DNA of 64,000 nt from Mariniphaga sp041684965 (GCA_041684965.1 JAWLGR010000007.1:1-64000), one strand, 5' to 3'. Positions 1 through 10,208 are shown, counted from the stretch's first letter. Numbers and translations are program-made. Notes: generated by a model not told the origin, from the letters alone.

Positions 1-751
1 TTTTGGTTATTCTGGCTTTAAATGGCAAGTCAATATAATTGCCTAATCGTTCGGTCTGGGTCTGCATTTGCTTTCCTTTACGGTTATTAAAAATTACCCA
101 GCGGTTGAGCTTGAGCCTTGTAACAAACTTCAATTCTTTTTCTGCAAAGAAGCTTATCAACTCATTATTGTCACCTGCGCGGTCAATTGCCCATACACCT
201 TTGCTGCCAATGTATTTGATAACAAGTAAAATTATGGCAATTATTTTTTTTGTAAGGGTTTCATATCCTTCTTCTTTTGTTGATTAAGTTTCGCAATAAA
301 GAGGTACTATTTTGTTATGCTCCAGGTTAGCTTCCATTACCTGACACATATGGTAGCCTGTGGCTTTTTCCTTCTGGCTGGCATCATAAATTCCACACAG
401 GTTCTCCATCGCTTTGGCATATGGTTTTCTGATATCTCCAGGGTCAATTGAAATAACCATATCATTAGTGATTTTTTCCTTGCCTAATCGCAAAACCTCA
501 TGATTTATTTTTTTTGTAAAATCATTGTCCCGCAAATGGTTACATAGCCGATTCTCAGTCTTTATCAGTTTGATGTTTTCTTTTAAGCACCTGCTGATAT
601 TCGATATCTTAACATCTTTGCAGCATTGTATCCCATAAATGATTTGCCGGATAAATTTTTTCTCCGGTTTCTTCATATCTCTGGAAATGATTCCCGAAAA
701 TTTATTAACTTTCGCTTTGAATCTATTGATATCACATGAATTTGCGTCCAT
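1..751 (-). pseudogene. IS4-type (DDE) transposase, interrupted by a stop and cut by the window edge
   Basis: The minus strand from 751 encodes 155 residues that look like the N-terminal half of an IS4-superfamily transposase. The first catalytic Asp lies in ISIDPGDIRKPYAKAMENL (about residues 101-119). A TAA codon at 284-286 stops it, but the same frame stays open from 283 to base 1 and encodes the next part of the family pattern (EEGYETL, then GVWAIDRAGDNNELI with the expected second Asp, then FVTRLKLNRW). One nonsense codon therefore splits an otherwise continuous coding frame between the two Asp residues. The C-terminus, the third acidic residue and one insertion end lie outside the window, so no terminal inverted repeats could be defined. 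A sequencing error at the stop is the main alternative. Confidence 0.75.
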
Positions 752-1216
752 ATCTTAGTTGTTATGTTTTGCCACTGCAACTTAAAGAATTTTGGGCGCA
801 AATTTTTGGGGAAACTTTTTTTGTTGAAAAAAATTATGCCTCTCACTTTTTAAAATCATGGATTCCAGTAAATCCGGGGCATTTAAACAATTATTTCTTT
901 AATTTTGGGGAAAGTCCAGTGTAATTAAATATTTGCTCATAAAAATTAACCCTGTCAAAAATTCAGATTTCCTTAGTTCAGTACATAGCCTCTTCTGTTA
1001 AAAAGGCTGTAACAGAAAGGTTTCTGTTTTAGACATTTATTTATAGTTCAACCTTACAGCAGCTTTAAATGCAAGAAAAATGGACTCAATTTAAATTGAT
1101 TTTAATTATTTAAGGAATTTATATATAATAATTATGATAGTATTTCATTTTAAAGACATTTCAAACAGTTTAATTGCTGTATGATGATACAGGGTTAAAT
1201 ATTTACCTTTGCCGCA
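752..1216. other. Intergenic stretch, no gene recognised
   Basis: This is AT-rich DNA between the transposase remnant and the MATE gene. Open frames here are short and have no recognisable protein character. A TACCTTTG element at 1204-1211 matches the Bacteroidota -7 consensus but ends only five bases before the MATE start codon. I see no well-placed TTTG 19-21 bp upstream, so a promoter there is doubtful. Confidence 0.5.
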
Positions 1217-2572
1217 ATGGGAAAAGTGGAGGAATTGAGGAATGCAAACATTAGCCGGCTGATGGTAAAATATTTTGTGCCGGCATTTGTAGGTGTGTTT
1301 GTTAATGCACTTTACAATATTATTGACCGCATTTTTATAGGGCAGGGTGTTGGTGCTGAAGCGTTATCGGGTATTTCTGTTATTTTTCCTGTTATGCTTA
1401 TCATGATGGGGTTTGGGATGCTTATAGGTATAGGTACTGGTGTGTATGTTTCCATAAATTTGGGTAAAAAAGATATGGAACGTGCCGAACAAACACTGGG
1501 GACAGGATTCACGCTTATGTTGCTGGTATCGGTACTGATAATGGTTGTAACATATTTGCTAAAAGGGCCGATTTTACGATCATTTGGTTCTACTGAAGTA
1601 ACTTTTCAATATGCTAATGATTATCTGAATATAATCCTGGCAGGAACCCCTTTTATGGTTATAGGTTTCTCGCTGAACAATGTAATCCGTTCGGAGGGAA
1701 ATGTGCGTATTGCAATGTATTCGATGTTGATTAGTGCAGGTGCAAATCTTGTGCTTGATCCAATTTTTATATTTTGGCTTGATATGGGAGTGAAAGGGGC
1801 AGCTTTGGCTACTGTAATTTCAATGTTCTTACTTATGGTATGGGTACTGTTTCATTTCAGGGGTAATCGTTCAGTGGTTACATTACACAATAAAAATATA
1901 CGAATTAGATGGGATATCCTGGTGGAGATTATTGCAATTGGAATGGCTCCTTTTTCTATGCAGATAGCCAATAGTGTTGTTCAGGGATTGATTAATAAAA
2001 AACTAATAGAATTTGGGGGGGATTTGGCAGTAGGAGCTATGGGAATTGTGAATTCCGTACTGTCTATGGTAATAATGGCTATAGTAGCTATTAATATGGC
2101 TTCACAACCCATTATCGGCTTTAATTATGGAGCCAAGTCGGTAGCCCGGGTAAAGGAGGCACTTCGTATTTCCTTAATTGCCGCGACATTAATTTCTGTT
2201 GCTGCATTCACATTTATTGAAGCTATTCCGGGAATTCTTGTCAAGATGTTTAATACCGACAGTCCGGAATTATACAACATTTCTGTTCATGGATTGAGGT
2301 TGGTAATTCTTGCCTTGCCGGTTGTTGGTTTTCAGATAGTAGCTTCCCATTTTTTCCAGGCTATTGGGAGAGCAAAAATAGCTATTTTTGCCACTTTATT
2401 CAGACAGGTAATAGCACTTATTCCATTGTTGTTTATTCTTCCTGAATTTTGGGGAATATCAGGTATCTGGCTGGCTTATCCACTATCCGACTCATTATCG
2501 GCCCTGGTAGTTTCGATTTTTCTCGTACGTGCCTGGAGACGGCTGCCTTCTATGATGAGCCAGGCCGGGTAG
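1217..2572 (+). CDS. MATE family efflux transporter
   Basis: This 451-residue polytopic membrane protein has the size and about twelve hydrophobic segments expected of the MATE family. These are H+- or Na+-driven antiporters that export drugs, dyes or metabolites across the inner membrane. The N-terminal pattern ALYNIIDRIFIGQGVG (about residues 31-46) is typical of the MepA-like branch. Further family features are NLVLDPIFIF near 176-185 and QPIIGFNYGAK near 297-307. The ATG at 1217 places the first helix as in relatives. The gene stands alone on the plus strand and converges on the AbgT gene with a 15-base gap and no evident terminator hairpin. The substrate cannot be read from sequence. Confidence 0.93.
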   Translation: MGKVEELRNANISRLMVKYFVPAFVGVFVNALYNIIDRIFIGQGVGAEALSGISVIFPVMLIMMGFGMLIGIGTGVYVSINLGKKDMERAEQTLGTGFTLMLLVSVLIMVVTYLLKGPILRSFGSTEVTFQYANDYLNIILAGTPFMVIGFSLNNVIRSEGNVRIAMYSMLISAGANLVLDPIFIFWLDMGVKGAALATVISMFLLMVWVLFHFRGNRSVVTLHNKNIRIRWDILVEIIAIGMAPFSMQIANSVVQGLINKKLIEFGGDLAVGAMGIVNSVLSMVIMAIVAINMASQPIIGFNYGAKSVARVKEALRISLIAATLISVAAFTFIEAIPGILVKMFNTDSPELYNISVHGLRLVILALPVVGFQIVASHFFQAIGRAKIAIFATLFRQVIALIPLLFILPEFWGISGIWLAYPLSDSLSALVVSIFLVRAWRRLPSMMSQAG

Positions 2573-2587
2573 TTTTTTCAATCCTAT

Positions 2588-4135
2588 TTATTTAATAAAA
2601 ATGGGACCATCGGGGCCCAGCGGAATTCCAATTAGCATCCAAACTACAAGAAGAGTTATCCAGGCAATGCCCAGAATTAGAGTATATGGTAACATCGTTG
2701 AAATAATCGTTCCTATACCATACTTTTTATCGTATTTCTCGGCAAATGTCACTATTAATGCAAAGTAGCTCATCATAGGAGTTATCAGGTTTGTGAGCGA
2801 GTCTCCAATACGGAAGGCAGCCTGAGTAAGTCCCGGATGGTAGGGTGGATCAATCAGCATAAGCATTGGGATGAAAACCGGGGCCATAATGGCCCATTTG
2901 GCTGAAGCGCTTCCCATAAACATGTTTATAAAGGCCGAAAGGATAACGAATCCTATTATCAGTGGAATTCCGGTTAGCCCGATGCTTTGAAGGGTATTAG
3001 CTCCTTTAATGGCAAATACAATCCCCAGGTTGCTGTAATTGAAGAAATAAACAAACTGAGCGGCAAAGAATACAAGAACGATGTAACTTCCCATTGTACT
3101 CATTGATTGCCCGATATGACGTGCCACATCTTTATCATTACGAATGGTACCCACAGTAATTCCATATGCAAGAGCGGGGAAAAAAAACATCAGCAGAATG
3201 CCAACGATTATTCCTCTGAAAAAAGGAGAATGAAGCACCGAGCCTGTTTCCGGGTCACGGAAAAGACCGTTTTCAGGTATTATTGTCAGGGCAAGCAATC
3301 CCAGTATACCTAGCAGCGCCCATCCTGCATTTTGCAATCCTTTTTTTTCCTTATGGGTTAACTGCTCGATGGGCATTCGCTCAGCAGTTCCTTTATAAGG
3401 CCCTAAGCGGGGTTCTACAATTTTCTCTGTTACCCAGGTGCCGAAAATGAGAACTACAAAACTGGAAGCTATCATGAAATAGTAATTCACAGCAGGATTT
3501 ACTACTATGTCCGGGATGATCATCTGTGCTGCCGATTGAGAAATACCTGCCAGGATAGGATCAATGGAACCAATAAAGAAATTTGCCCCAAATCCGCCGC
3601 TAACACCTGTAAAAGCTGCTGCCAGTCCCGCCATCGGATGCCGCCCAAGGGCATGAAATATCATGGCTCCAAGAGGGATTAGAATCACATACCCTGCTTC
3701 TACTGCCAGCCCTGATACTACGCCTGCCAAAACAATTGCGGCTGTAATCAGCCGTTTGGGTGCGCCCAGAACAAGTGCACGAATCATTGTGGAGAATAAA
3801 CCGGAACCTTCAGCAGCACCAATGCCGACCATTACTACGAGTACGTACCCCAGTGGCGGAAATCTTAAAAAATTATGAAGAATGTTTTCATACATCCACC
3901 GTAAACCATCACCGCTCAAAAGGCTTTTGGTATAGATTGTTTCTCCCCCAACCGGATGTTGGGCTGAAGTTCCGGACATATGGCCTATCCATGAAATGAT
4001 GACAACCAGTAAAGCCAGTCCTGCAAACAGAGTTGCCGGGTGTGGCAGCTTATTGCCAATGATTTCAACATAGTCGAGCATTCGCAGAAAGAGTGGTCGT
4101 TTGGCTTTATTGACTGGTTCCGGTGATGTTTTCAT
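2588..4135 (-). CDS. abgT: AbgT family transporter
   Basis: This 515-residue membrane protein matches the AbgT family (p-aminobenzoyl-glutamate importers in E. coli; AbgT-family sulfonamide/antimetabolite exporters elsewhere). The N-terminus carries LDYVEIIGNKLPHPATLF, the usual AbgT entry motif, followed by a helix and a periplasmic loop. Later parts include GVSGGFGANFFIGSIDPIL (about residues 177-195) and a C-terminal GDSLTNLITPMMSYFALI segment, both typical. About nine to eleven membrane spans are visible. The gene is the last on the minus strand before the convergent MATE gene. Whether it imports a folate breakdown product or a dipeptide, or exports an inhibitor, is not shown. The C69 dipeptidase gene directly upstream makes a peptide-related role plausible but unproven. 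Confidence 0.9.
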   Translation of the reverse strand: MKTSPEPVNKAKRPLFLRMLDYVEIIGNKLPHPATLFAGLALLVVIISWIGHMSGTSAQHPVGGETIYTKSLLSGDGLRWMYENILHNFLRFPPLGYVLVVMVGIGAAEGSGLFSTMIRALVLGAPKRLITAAIVLAGVVSGLAVEAGYVILIPLGAMIFHALGRHPMAGLAAAFTGVSGGFGANFFIGSIDPILAGISQSAAQMIIPDIVVNPAVNYYFMIASSFVVLIFGTWVTEKIVEPRLGPYKGTAERMPIEQLTHKEKKGLQNAGWALLGILGLLALTIIPENGLFRDPETGSVLHSPFFRGIIVGILLMFFFPALAYGITVGTIRNDKDVARHIGQSMSTMGSYIVLVFFAAQFVYFFNYSNLGIVFAIKGANTLQSIGLTGIPLIIGFVILSAFINMFMGSASAKWAIMAPVFIPMLMLIDPPYHPGLTQAAFRIGDSLTNLITPMMSYFALIVTFAEKYDKKYGIGTIISTMLPYTLILGIAWITLLVVWMLIGIPLGPDGPIFIK

Positions 4136-4208
4136 CCGTTAAGGAATTGTTAGTAAATGTTTTTATTCAATTTTGAATTTATTATGCTTAAAAAGGTGCT
4201 GCCATTTT

Positions 4209-5957
4209 TTAATCATTCTCTGGTGGAGGATAAACAAATCGCTTACCTGTTTTCCTGATTACATTTTCCTTCCACTCTTCAGAATAGCCGGGAAAGGAAG
4301 GCGGCTGCGGATAACCCCATTGGTTCCGGAGAAAACGACCCTCTTTTTCTTTTTTTACATTTCCATCGAGGTATTTCACCAGCAGGAAGTCACCCAATTC
4401 TTTCCACCGTTTTACCGTTTGCTCACCCATATTTACTGAATAGTCGGTTAAAAATTCACGCGCCAATTCAGGGTCTTCTTTCCAAAGGCTCAATGCAGCA
4501 GCATCTACAGCTGGAATATATTTTGAAAATTTTTCCTCCAGATCATTTTGAACATTCCGAACATCGGTTATTACCCGGTTGTAAAACAAATAAACAAAAT
4601 GCGCCACCCGGTTAAATACCCAAAACGCCGCATCGTCTTTATAATCAAGAATATCTCCATACCCTTCCGCCCATGATTTTGGTACCCGGTTAATCCCGCA
4701 ATAAAAAGGAACATAAACTGTAGTTCCTGCATCATCAACTCCGAACCAGTTTATACCACCAATAGGATCCGGTAACCAACTGCGCATTTGAGCAATAAAT
4801 GAAAACCCTGTTTGCTGGGTGGCAGTAGCCCGTTCGTTAAAATATTCCTCGCCCTGGTATTCCCAGGTCAACCCACGCCATCGGTAGGGCAGTCCGAAAG
4901 GCCCTGCACCGGCATCCTGAGACATGTCGAGCTCAGTGTCTTGCAGGTAATCACGTTTAAAACTCATTAAATCGCGGGGGGATAATTTTCTGTTTGGTTT
5001 GATAAATAAAGGCATACGTCCTTCAGAAGTTTTGCCAGTTGCATAATCCCAATACTCATCCATTTCATTCGATACACGATTGAACATACTCCACACCCGT
5101 AGTTCACAAAAACGGGCAGCACCGAAATCAAGCGGTGCATACACATCGCTGAAACTGAACTCTGAATCCTTGCCCTCAAAATAACCCATCTTACGTGCAA
5201 ACGAAATTACATCGTGGGCATAAACCACATCTATCTCTTTATTAAAAATTTTATCAAGATTTTTGCTGCTTATGCTTCTTATACCGTCTTCGGGGGGGAA
5301 CCCGATAATCCGGGCATGATTGGCATGTGCCGATACATATCCGTCAGGTATGCGAATGGCTACCCATACTGCGCCTTTGCGTGAATTGATGTTTTGCTTT
5401 AAGTTCCGGTCAAACTTCATATCAACTCCTTTGCCAATCAGTTCCATAATCCAAACTTCATGGGGGTCCCCAACAGAAAACGATTCCCCTGAACTTGCAT
5501 AACCATGTTCTTCTATGAGTTCAGCAATTACTTTTATGGCTTCTCGTGCGGTTTTGGCACGTTGAGTTGCCAGGAACATCAGAGCAGCATAATCCATCAG
5601 ACCGGTACTGTCAATCAGTTCGCTGCGGCCGCCAAATGTTGATTCACCAATTGCTACCTGGTGCTCGTTCATAAAGCCTACCGTTTGATAGGTGTATGGA
5701 ACCTGCGGGATTTGTCCCAATGGTTCAGCCGTGCTTCGATCGTATACAGTTACCATACTTCCTTTGGGCCAATGTGTGGCAGGACTGAAATAAAGTTCTC
5801 CATATCGGATATGTGAATCAGCAGCATAGGTAACCATAGTGGAACCATCAACCGATGCACCTCTGGTAATCAGAAAATTCGTGCATGCTGACAGTTTGGT
5901 CGAATTTAAAAATATAGAGATTATAAATATTTCAACTATCAAAAAGAAAGATTTCAT
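4209..5957 (-). CDS. Secreted C69 family dipeptidase
   Basis: The protein has a hydrophobic export signal and then CTNFLITRGASVDGSTMVTY, the hallmark N-terminus of peptidase family C69. These are Ntn hydrolases whose exposed N-terminal Cys is the nucleophile. With the ATG at 5957 the protein has 582 residues and this Cys is residue 25. An ATG at 5993 would add twelve residues before the signal. I prefer 5957 because it gives a compact signal peptide. The gene lies downstream of no obvious partner and 73 bases before the AbgT gene on the same strand, so co-transcription with abgT is possible. The four residues ending at the Cys (LSAC) also fit a lipobox, which is odd because lipidation would block the nucleophile. 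Confidence 0.87.
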   Translation of the reverse strand: MKSFFLIVEIFIISIFLNSTKLSACTNFLITRGASVDGSTMVTYAADSHIRYGELYFSPATHWPKGSMVTVYDRSTAEPLGQIPQVPYTYQTVGFMNEHQVAIGESTFGGRSELIDSTGLMDYAALMFLATQRAKTAREAIKVIAELIEEHGYASSGESFSVGDPHEVWIMELIGKGVDMKFDRNLKQNINSRKGAVWVAIRIPDGYVSAHANHARIIGFPPEDGIRSISSKNLDKIFNKEIDVVYAHDVISFARKMGYFEGKDSEFSFSDVYAPLDFGAARFCELRVWSMFNRVSNEMDEYWDYATGKTSEGRMPLFIKPNRKLSPRDLMSFKRDYLQDTELDMSQDAGAGPFGLPYRWRGLTWEYQGEEYFNERATATQQTGFSFIAQMRSWLPDPIGGINWFGVDDAGTTVYVPFYCGINRVPKSWAEGYGDILDYKDDAAFWVFNRVAHFVYLFYNRVITDVRNVQNDLEEKFSKYIPAVDAAALSLWKEDPELAREFLTDYSVNMGEQTVKRWKELGDFLLVKYLDGNVKKEKEGRFLRNQWGYPQPPSFPGYSEEWKENVIRKTGKRFVYPPPEND

Positions 5958-5999
5958 AATGAATTTGTTTAATGATTGTAATAAATCATTCATGGTAAT

Positions 6000-6110
6000 A
6001 TGGCAAAAAGAATAGAACTTGATAACAAGGCAGCAAAAATAATTAAATTGCTACAAAAGGCAAATGACTGTGTAACAGAAGGACAATTCATACAGAAAAA
6101 TGAAATGTAA
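6000..6110 (+). other. Possible 36-codon small open reading frame
   Basis: ATG at 6000 to TAA at 6108-6110 encodes 36 residues starting MAKRIELDNKAAKIIKLLQK, a charged and probably helical sequence. It lies in the gap between the pirin and C69 genes, on the opposite strand to both. No ribosome binding site, promoter or homologue is recognised. It may be chance or the remnant of a gene start. The rest of the 5958-6216 gap shows nothing else. Confidence 0.2.
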
Positions 6111-6216
6111 GATATCCGAGGCACAGAATTGCAGATACTATACCTCATTTTTTATTCAACTATTAAAAACGGTCAGTGACAGATTTCGCAGTATTTAATT
6201 CTATCCCGTAAATGCA

Positions 6217-7257
6217 TCAGTTTTCTGTCAAAGTATTTCCCGGGATAATTTCCCTTCCGTCGGCATATTTTGCAAATCTCGATTTTTCAGATGGATGCAC
6301 ATTGTCCCTACGTTTCCAGGGCCAGCCTCCGAAGCCTGATTTCCGGTAATCAGCAAAAGCTTTGTAAATTTCATCTGCCGTATTCATAACAAAAGGTCCG
6401 TGTTGGACTACTGGTTCATTGATGGGCTTTCCCTGCAATAACAGCAGGAAAGCCTTCTGACTACTGTTTTCAAGGATTATAGATTCTTCTGCAAGCAGAT
6501 CCAGTGAATGGTATGGCTTCACTTTAATTCCAGCAATTGTTAGTTCATTTCCCCGATAAAAATAGAGTGTCCTGTTGAGCTCAAGTGAAGCGGGTGGTAT
6601 TTCCCAATGTGCATACGGGTCCATTTTTATGAGCCATATTCCTACTTCATTATCGGGATTGGCAGCCCATGAATCGGGAGCTGGTTCAGGTGCATAAGTG
6701 TCATTTATTTTTCCTGCGATAAGGGAGATTTCCGTTTTCCTTCCTTTTTCTTTATCTTTAAACGAGATTAAAGGTATTTTTTCATCCCACAGCATGACAT
6801 AATAAGGGTCTGCAAATTTTCTTTCTTTAGGAAGGTTGAGCCAAATTTGAAATAATTCCAATGGATTTTCTTGCTCTTTGTTTAGCAAAGGAAACATTTC
6901 GGAATGTTGCAGACCCGCTCCTGCTGTCATCCATTGTACATCACCATTTCCATACCTTCCTGAATTTCCATGAGAATCGGAATGATCAACAAAGCCTTTA
7001 AGTACTACGGTAATTGTTTCAAAACCCCGGTGTGGATGAGCAGGAAAACCTGGAATCACATCTCCGTGATACATTCTCCATCCGTCCTTTTTTGTAAAGT
7101 CCTGACCCAGTTTTCTCCCTTCCAGTGAAGCTGCTGGTCCTAATTGACTGTTTCCTGCCGGGTAGTTGTCGAGGTGATGAACACAAAATAAAAATGGGTC
7201 GCTGGTTTCCCAGGTAAATCCCAGTGGTTTGATGTTGCTTATTAGTTTGTTATACAT
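6217..7257 (-). CDS. Pirin family protein
   Basis: This 346-residue bicupin matches pirin. The first cupin keeps the metal site: H74 and H76 in HPHRGFETIT, and H118 and E120 in GLQHSEM. FQIWLNLP follows as in other pirins. The C-terminal cupin ends with a region containing VQHGPFVMNTADEI, also usual in the family. Bacterial pirins are cytoplasmic metal-binding proteins, some with quercetinase activity and some that modulate enzymes or regulators, so the exact role is open. It is longer than the common ~290-residue pirins, mainly through an extended C-terminal tail (KSGFGGWPWKRRD and after). It sits 36 bases downstream of uvrA on the same strand. Confidence 0.92.
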   Translation of the reverse strand: MYNKLISNIKPLGFTWETSDPFLFCVHHLDNYPAGNSQLGPAASLEGRKLGQDFTKKDGWRMYHGDVIPGFPAHPHRGFETITVVLKGFVDHSDSHGNSGRYGNGDVQWMTAGAGLQHSEMFPLLNKEQENPLELFQIWLNLPKERKFADPYYVMLWDEKIPLISFKDKEKGRKTEISLIAGKINDTYAPEPAPDSWAANPDNEVGIWLIKMDPYAHWEIPPASLELNRTLYFYRGNELTIAGIKVKPYHSLDLLAEESIILENSSQKAFLLLLQGKPINEPVVQHGPFVMNTADEIYKAFADYRKSGFGGWPWKRRDNVHPSEKSRFAKYADGREIIPGNTLTEN

Positions 7258-7293
7258 GACTGGTATTTTTATTGTTTTGACTTTTGCCAGAAA

Positions 7294-10092
7294 TTACAAC
7301 TTTTCTTTTAATGCTCTGCCAGTATAGGATTCTTTTTTTTGAATGAGTTCCTCTGGTGTTCCTGCAAAAATAAGTTCACCTCCTTTGTCACCACCTTCCG
7401 GTCCCAGATCGAGTACCCAGTCGGCAGATTTGATGACATCAAGATTGTGTTCGATGATAATTATTGAATGTCCTCTTGATAAGAGGGCATTAAATGAGTC
7501 AAGCAACTTTCGGATATCATGAAAATGCAATCCGGTTGTCGGTTCGTCAAAAATAAAAAGAGTGGGTGTTTCTTTTTCAAGTGCGAGAAAAGATGCCAGC
7601 TTTACCCGCTGGCTTTCACCTCCTGAAAGTGTACTTGATGACTGACCAAGTTTTACATAACCAAGGCCAACATCCTGCAAAGGTTGCAAGCGTTTTACTA
7701 TTTTCTTTTCGGTAGATGATTTTCCGGCAGTGAACAGTTCAAGTGCCTGGTTCACTGTAAAATTAAGGATATCATCAATATTCTTACCTTTATATTGCAC
7801 ATCAAGTATATCTTCTTTAAAACGCTTTCCACCACAGCTTTCACAAACCAGATACACATCGGCAAGAAACTGCATTTCTACTTTTATTGTTCCCTCACCC
7901 TGGCATTCATCACACCGCCCGCCATCCACATTAAAGGAAAAATGAGAGGGTTTTAATCCCTGGATTTTTGCTGCCTGCTGATCGGAATACAATTTTCTTA
8001 TTTCATCGTATGCCTTAAGATAAGTGACCGGATTCGACCGCGATGATTTCCCTATTGGATTTTGATCGATAAACTCTACAGCCGTAAGTAAATGATAATC
8101 ACCTCTTAGTTCATCGTGATGGCCTGTGCGTTCTCCATAACCTCCAAGAACTTTTGTGAGAGCCGGATACAGAATTTTTGACACCAGGGATGTTTTGCCT
8201 GAACCACTGACTCCCGTAACTACTGTTAGTGTATTGAGCGGGAATTTTACAGTCAGATTTTTAAGATTGTTTTCCCTTGCGCCTGTAATTTCAATAAAAT
8301 TACTCCATTTGCGGCGTTGTTTCGGCACTTCAATTTTTTCTATGCCGGTAAGATACCTGGTGGTAAGGCTGAAAGGGCTTTTTTCAAGTTCTTCATGTGT
8401 TCCCTGAAATACAATTTCTCCACCATGTTGTCCAGCCAATGGACCGATATCTATTACCTGATCAGCTGCTCGGATTATTTCCTCATCGTGTTCCACAATA
8501 AATACAGTGTTGCCGGTTTTTTGTAATTTTCTCAATACATGAATCAGCCGTTGTGTATCCCGAGAATGAAGCCCTATGCTTGGCTCATCGAGAATGTAAA
8601 GGGAGCCAACCAGACTGCTGCCTAATGAGGTTGCCAGATTTATCCTCTGCGATTCGCCTCCTGATAAAGATGAAGATAACCGGTTAAGAGTTAAATATCC
8701 CAGGCCTACATCACTAAGAAATGAGAGCCGGCTTTTAATTTCAATTAATATTCGCTTTGAAATCTCAAGATCGTTGTTTTCCAGTTCTATTTTATCAAAA
8801 AATGTTTTGAGTTCCAGTACAGGCATTAGCACAAGTTCCTGAATCGATTTTCCGGCAATTTTAACAAAACCTGTTTCTTTTTTAAGCCGGGCACCTCTGC
8901 ATTCAGGGCATGTGGTTTTGCCACGGTACCTTGAAAGCATGACGCGGTATTGAATTTTATAACTTTTCTCTTCAAGGTATTTAAAAAATTGGTTTAACCC
9001 CTTGAAATATCGGTTTCCTGTCCAGAGCAGTGCCTTTTGTTCCTGGTTGAGCTCATAAAAAGGTTTGTGTATAGGAAAATTAAATTTATCAGCTGCATAG
9101 ATAAGATTGTCTTTCCACTTGCCCATTTTATCTCCGCGCCAACAGGCAATAGCGTCCTGGTAAATAGAAAACGATTTATTTGGAACAACCAGGTCTTCAT
9201 CAATACCAATCACTTTCCCATATCCTTCACAGGTTGGGCATGCACCCACCGGATTGTTGAAGCTGAACATATGTACAGTTGGTTCTTCAAAAATAATTCC
9301 GTCAGCTTCAAATTGATTTGAAAAATTGATTTCTGCTTTATTCCCATTGTCGGAAATTTTTATTGTGCACTCTCCATGTCCCTCATAAAAAGCTGTCTGT
9401 ACTGAATCGGCTATCCTGCTAAGAGTGTCTTCATCCTGTTGTACCATCACGCGATCAATTACTACATTGCAGCTTCCATTGCAAAAATATTGCTCTGGAT
9501 TGTTTAGCAATTCGTCTATTTTGATGATTTCCTCATTTTTTTCAAGACGTGAAAACCCCTTTTGTCTTAAAAGCTCCGCTTCCTGGAGAAGTGATCTTCC
9601 TTTGTTGAGTTTCAGGGGAAAAAGGATTATTGCGCGGGTATTTTCGGTATAGGAAGAAATAAAATCAACTACATCTGAAACAGAATGACGTAACACTATT
9701 TTGCCGGAAACAGGTGAATAAGTTTTACCAATACGGGCATACAACAATTTAAGATAATCATAAATTTCTGTTGAGGTGCCTACTGTCGATCGGGGATTGC
9801 GTGTATTGACTTTCTGCTCAATGGCTATTGCAGGTGGAATTCCTTTAATGTAATCAACCTCAGGTTTATTAATACGTCCAAGAAACTGTCGGGCATACGA
9901 TGACAGACTTTCTACATACCTGCGCTGACCTTCGGCGAAAAGTGTGTCAAATGCCAGGGAAGATTTTCCTGAACCAGATACACCTGTGACTACAATAAAT
10001 TGATTTAGAGGAATCCGGAGGCTTATGTTTTTAAGATTATGTACCCTTGCGTTTAGTATCTCTATGGATTTATTTGCTTTATTTTGTGGCAT
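7294..10092 (-). CDS. uvrA: Excinuclease ABC subunit A
   Basis: UvrA is the damage-recognising ATPase of nucleotide excision repair and loads UvrB at lesions. The 932-residue length is normal. Two ABC modules are visible: Walker A GVSGSGKS at 37-44 and GVSGSGKT at 627-634, signatures LSGGESQR near 477 and again near the C-terminus, and Walker B ILDEPSIGLH near 500 and IFDEPTTGLHF later. Zinc-binding CxxC pairs occur at 285/288, 395/398, 727/730 and 750/753. The segment QNPIGKSSRSNPVTYLKAYD replaces the more common SPIGRTPRSNPATYTG, a variant I associate with Bacteroidota UvrA. The gene is divergent from the ECF sigma gene. A TAATTTTG element on the minus strand (10165-10172) could be part of its promoter. 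Confidence 0.96.
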   Translation of the reverse strand: MPQNKANKSIEILNARVHNLKNISLRIPLNQFIVVTGVSGSGKSSLAFDTLFAEGQRRYVESLSSYARQFLGRINKPEVDYIKGIPPAIAIEQKVNTRNPRSTVGTSTEIYDYLKLLYARIGKTYSPVSGKIVLRHSVSDVVDFISSYTENTRAIILFPLKLNKGRSLLQEAELLRQKGFSRLEKNEEIIKIDELLNNPEQYFCNGSCNVVIDRVMVQQDEDTLSRIADSVQTAFYEGHGECTIKISDNGNKAEINFSNQFEADGIIFEEPTVHMFSFNNPVGACPTCEGYGKVIGIDEDLVVPNKSFSIYQDAIACWRGDKMGKWKDNLIYAADKFNFPIHKPFYELNQEQKALLWTGNRYFKGLNQFFKYLEEKSYKIQYRVMLSRYRGKTTCPECRGARLKKETGFVKIAGKSIQELVLMPVLELKTFFDKIELENNDLEISKRILIEIKSRLSFLSDVGLGYLTLNRLSSSLSGGESQRINLATSLGSSLVGSLYILDEPSIGLHSRDTQRLIHVLRKLQKTGNTVFIVEHDEEIIRAADQVIDIGPLAGQHGGEIVFQGTHEELEKSPFSLTTRYLTGIEKIEVPKQRRKWSNFIEITGARENNLKNLTVKFPLNTLTVVTGVSGSGKTSLVSKILYPALTKVLGGYGERTGHHDELRGDYHLLTAVEFIDQNPIGKSSRSNPVTYLKAYDEIRKLYSDQQAAKIQGLKPSHFSFNVDGGRCDECQGEGTIKVEMQFLADVYLVCESCGGKRFKEDILDVQYKGKNIDDILNFTVNQALELFTAGKSSTEKKIVKRLQPLQDVGLGYVKLGQSSSTLSGGESQRVKLASFLALEKETPTLFIFDEPTTGLHFHDIRKLLDSFNALLSRGHSIIIIEHNLDVIKSADWVLDLGPEGGDKGGELIFAGTPEELIQKKESYTGRALKEKL

Positions 10093-10208
10093 GAAAAGTC
10101 GAAATGCTTATAATTTGTGAAAAATGCTTGTTTATTTCAGTAAAAAGTTTCATTTTTACCCGCACAAAATTAATAAATAGTTTTACTAAGATTTACTTCA
10201 ACTTAAAA

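Noticed and set aside
736..924. 62-codon plus-strand frame beside the transposase remnant
   Set aside because: It overlaps the transposase start, has no homologue character or ribosome binding site, and is probably chance.
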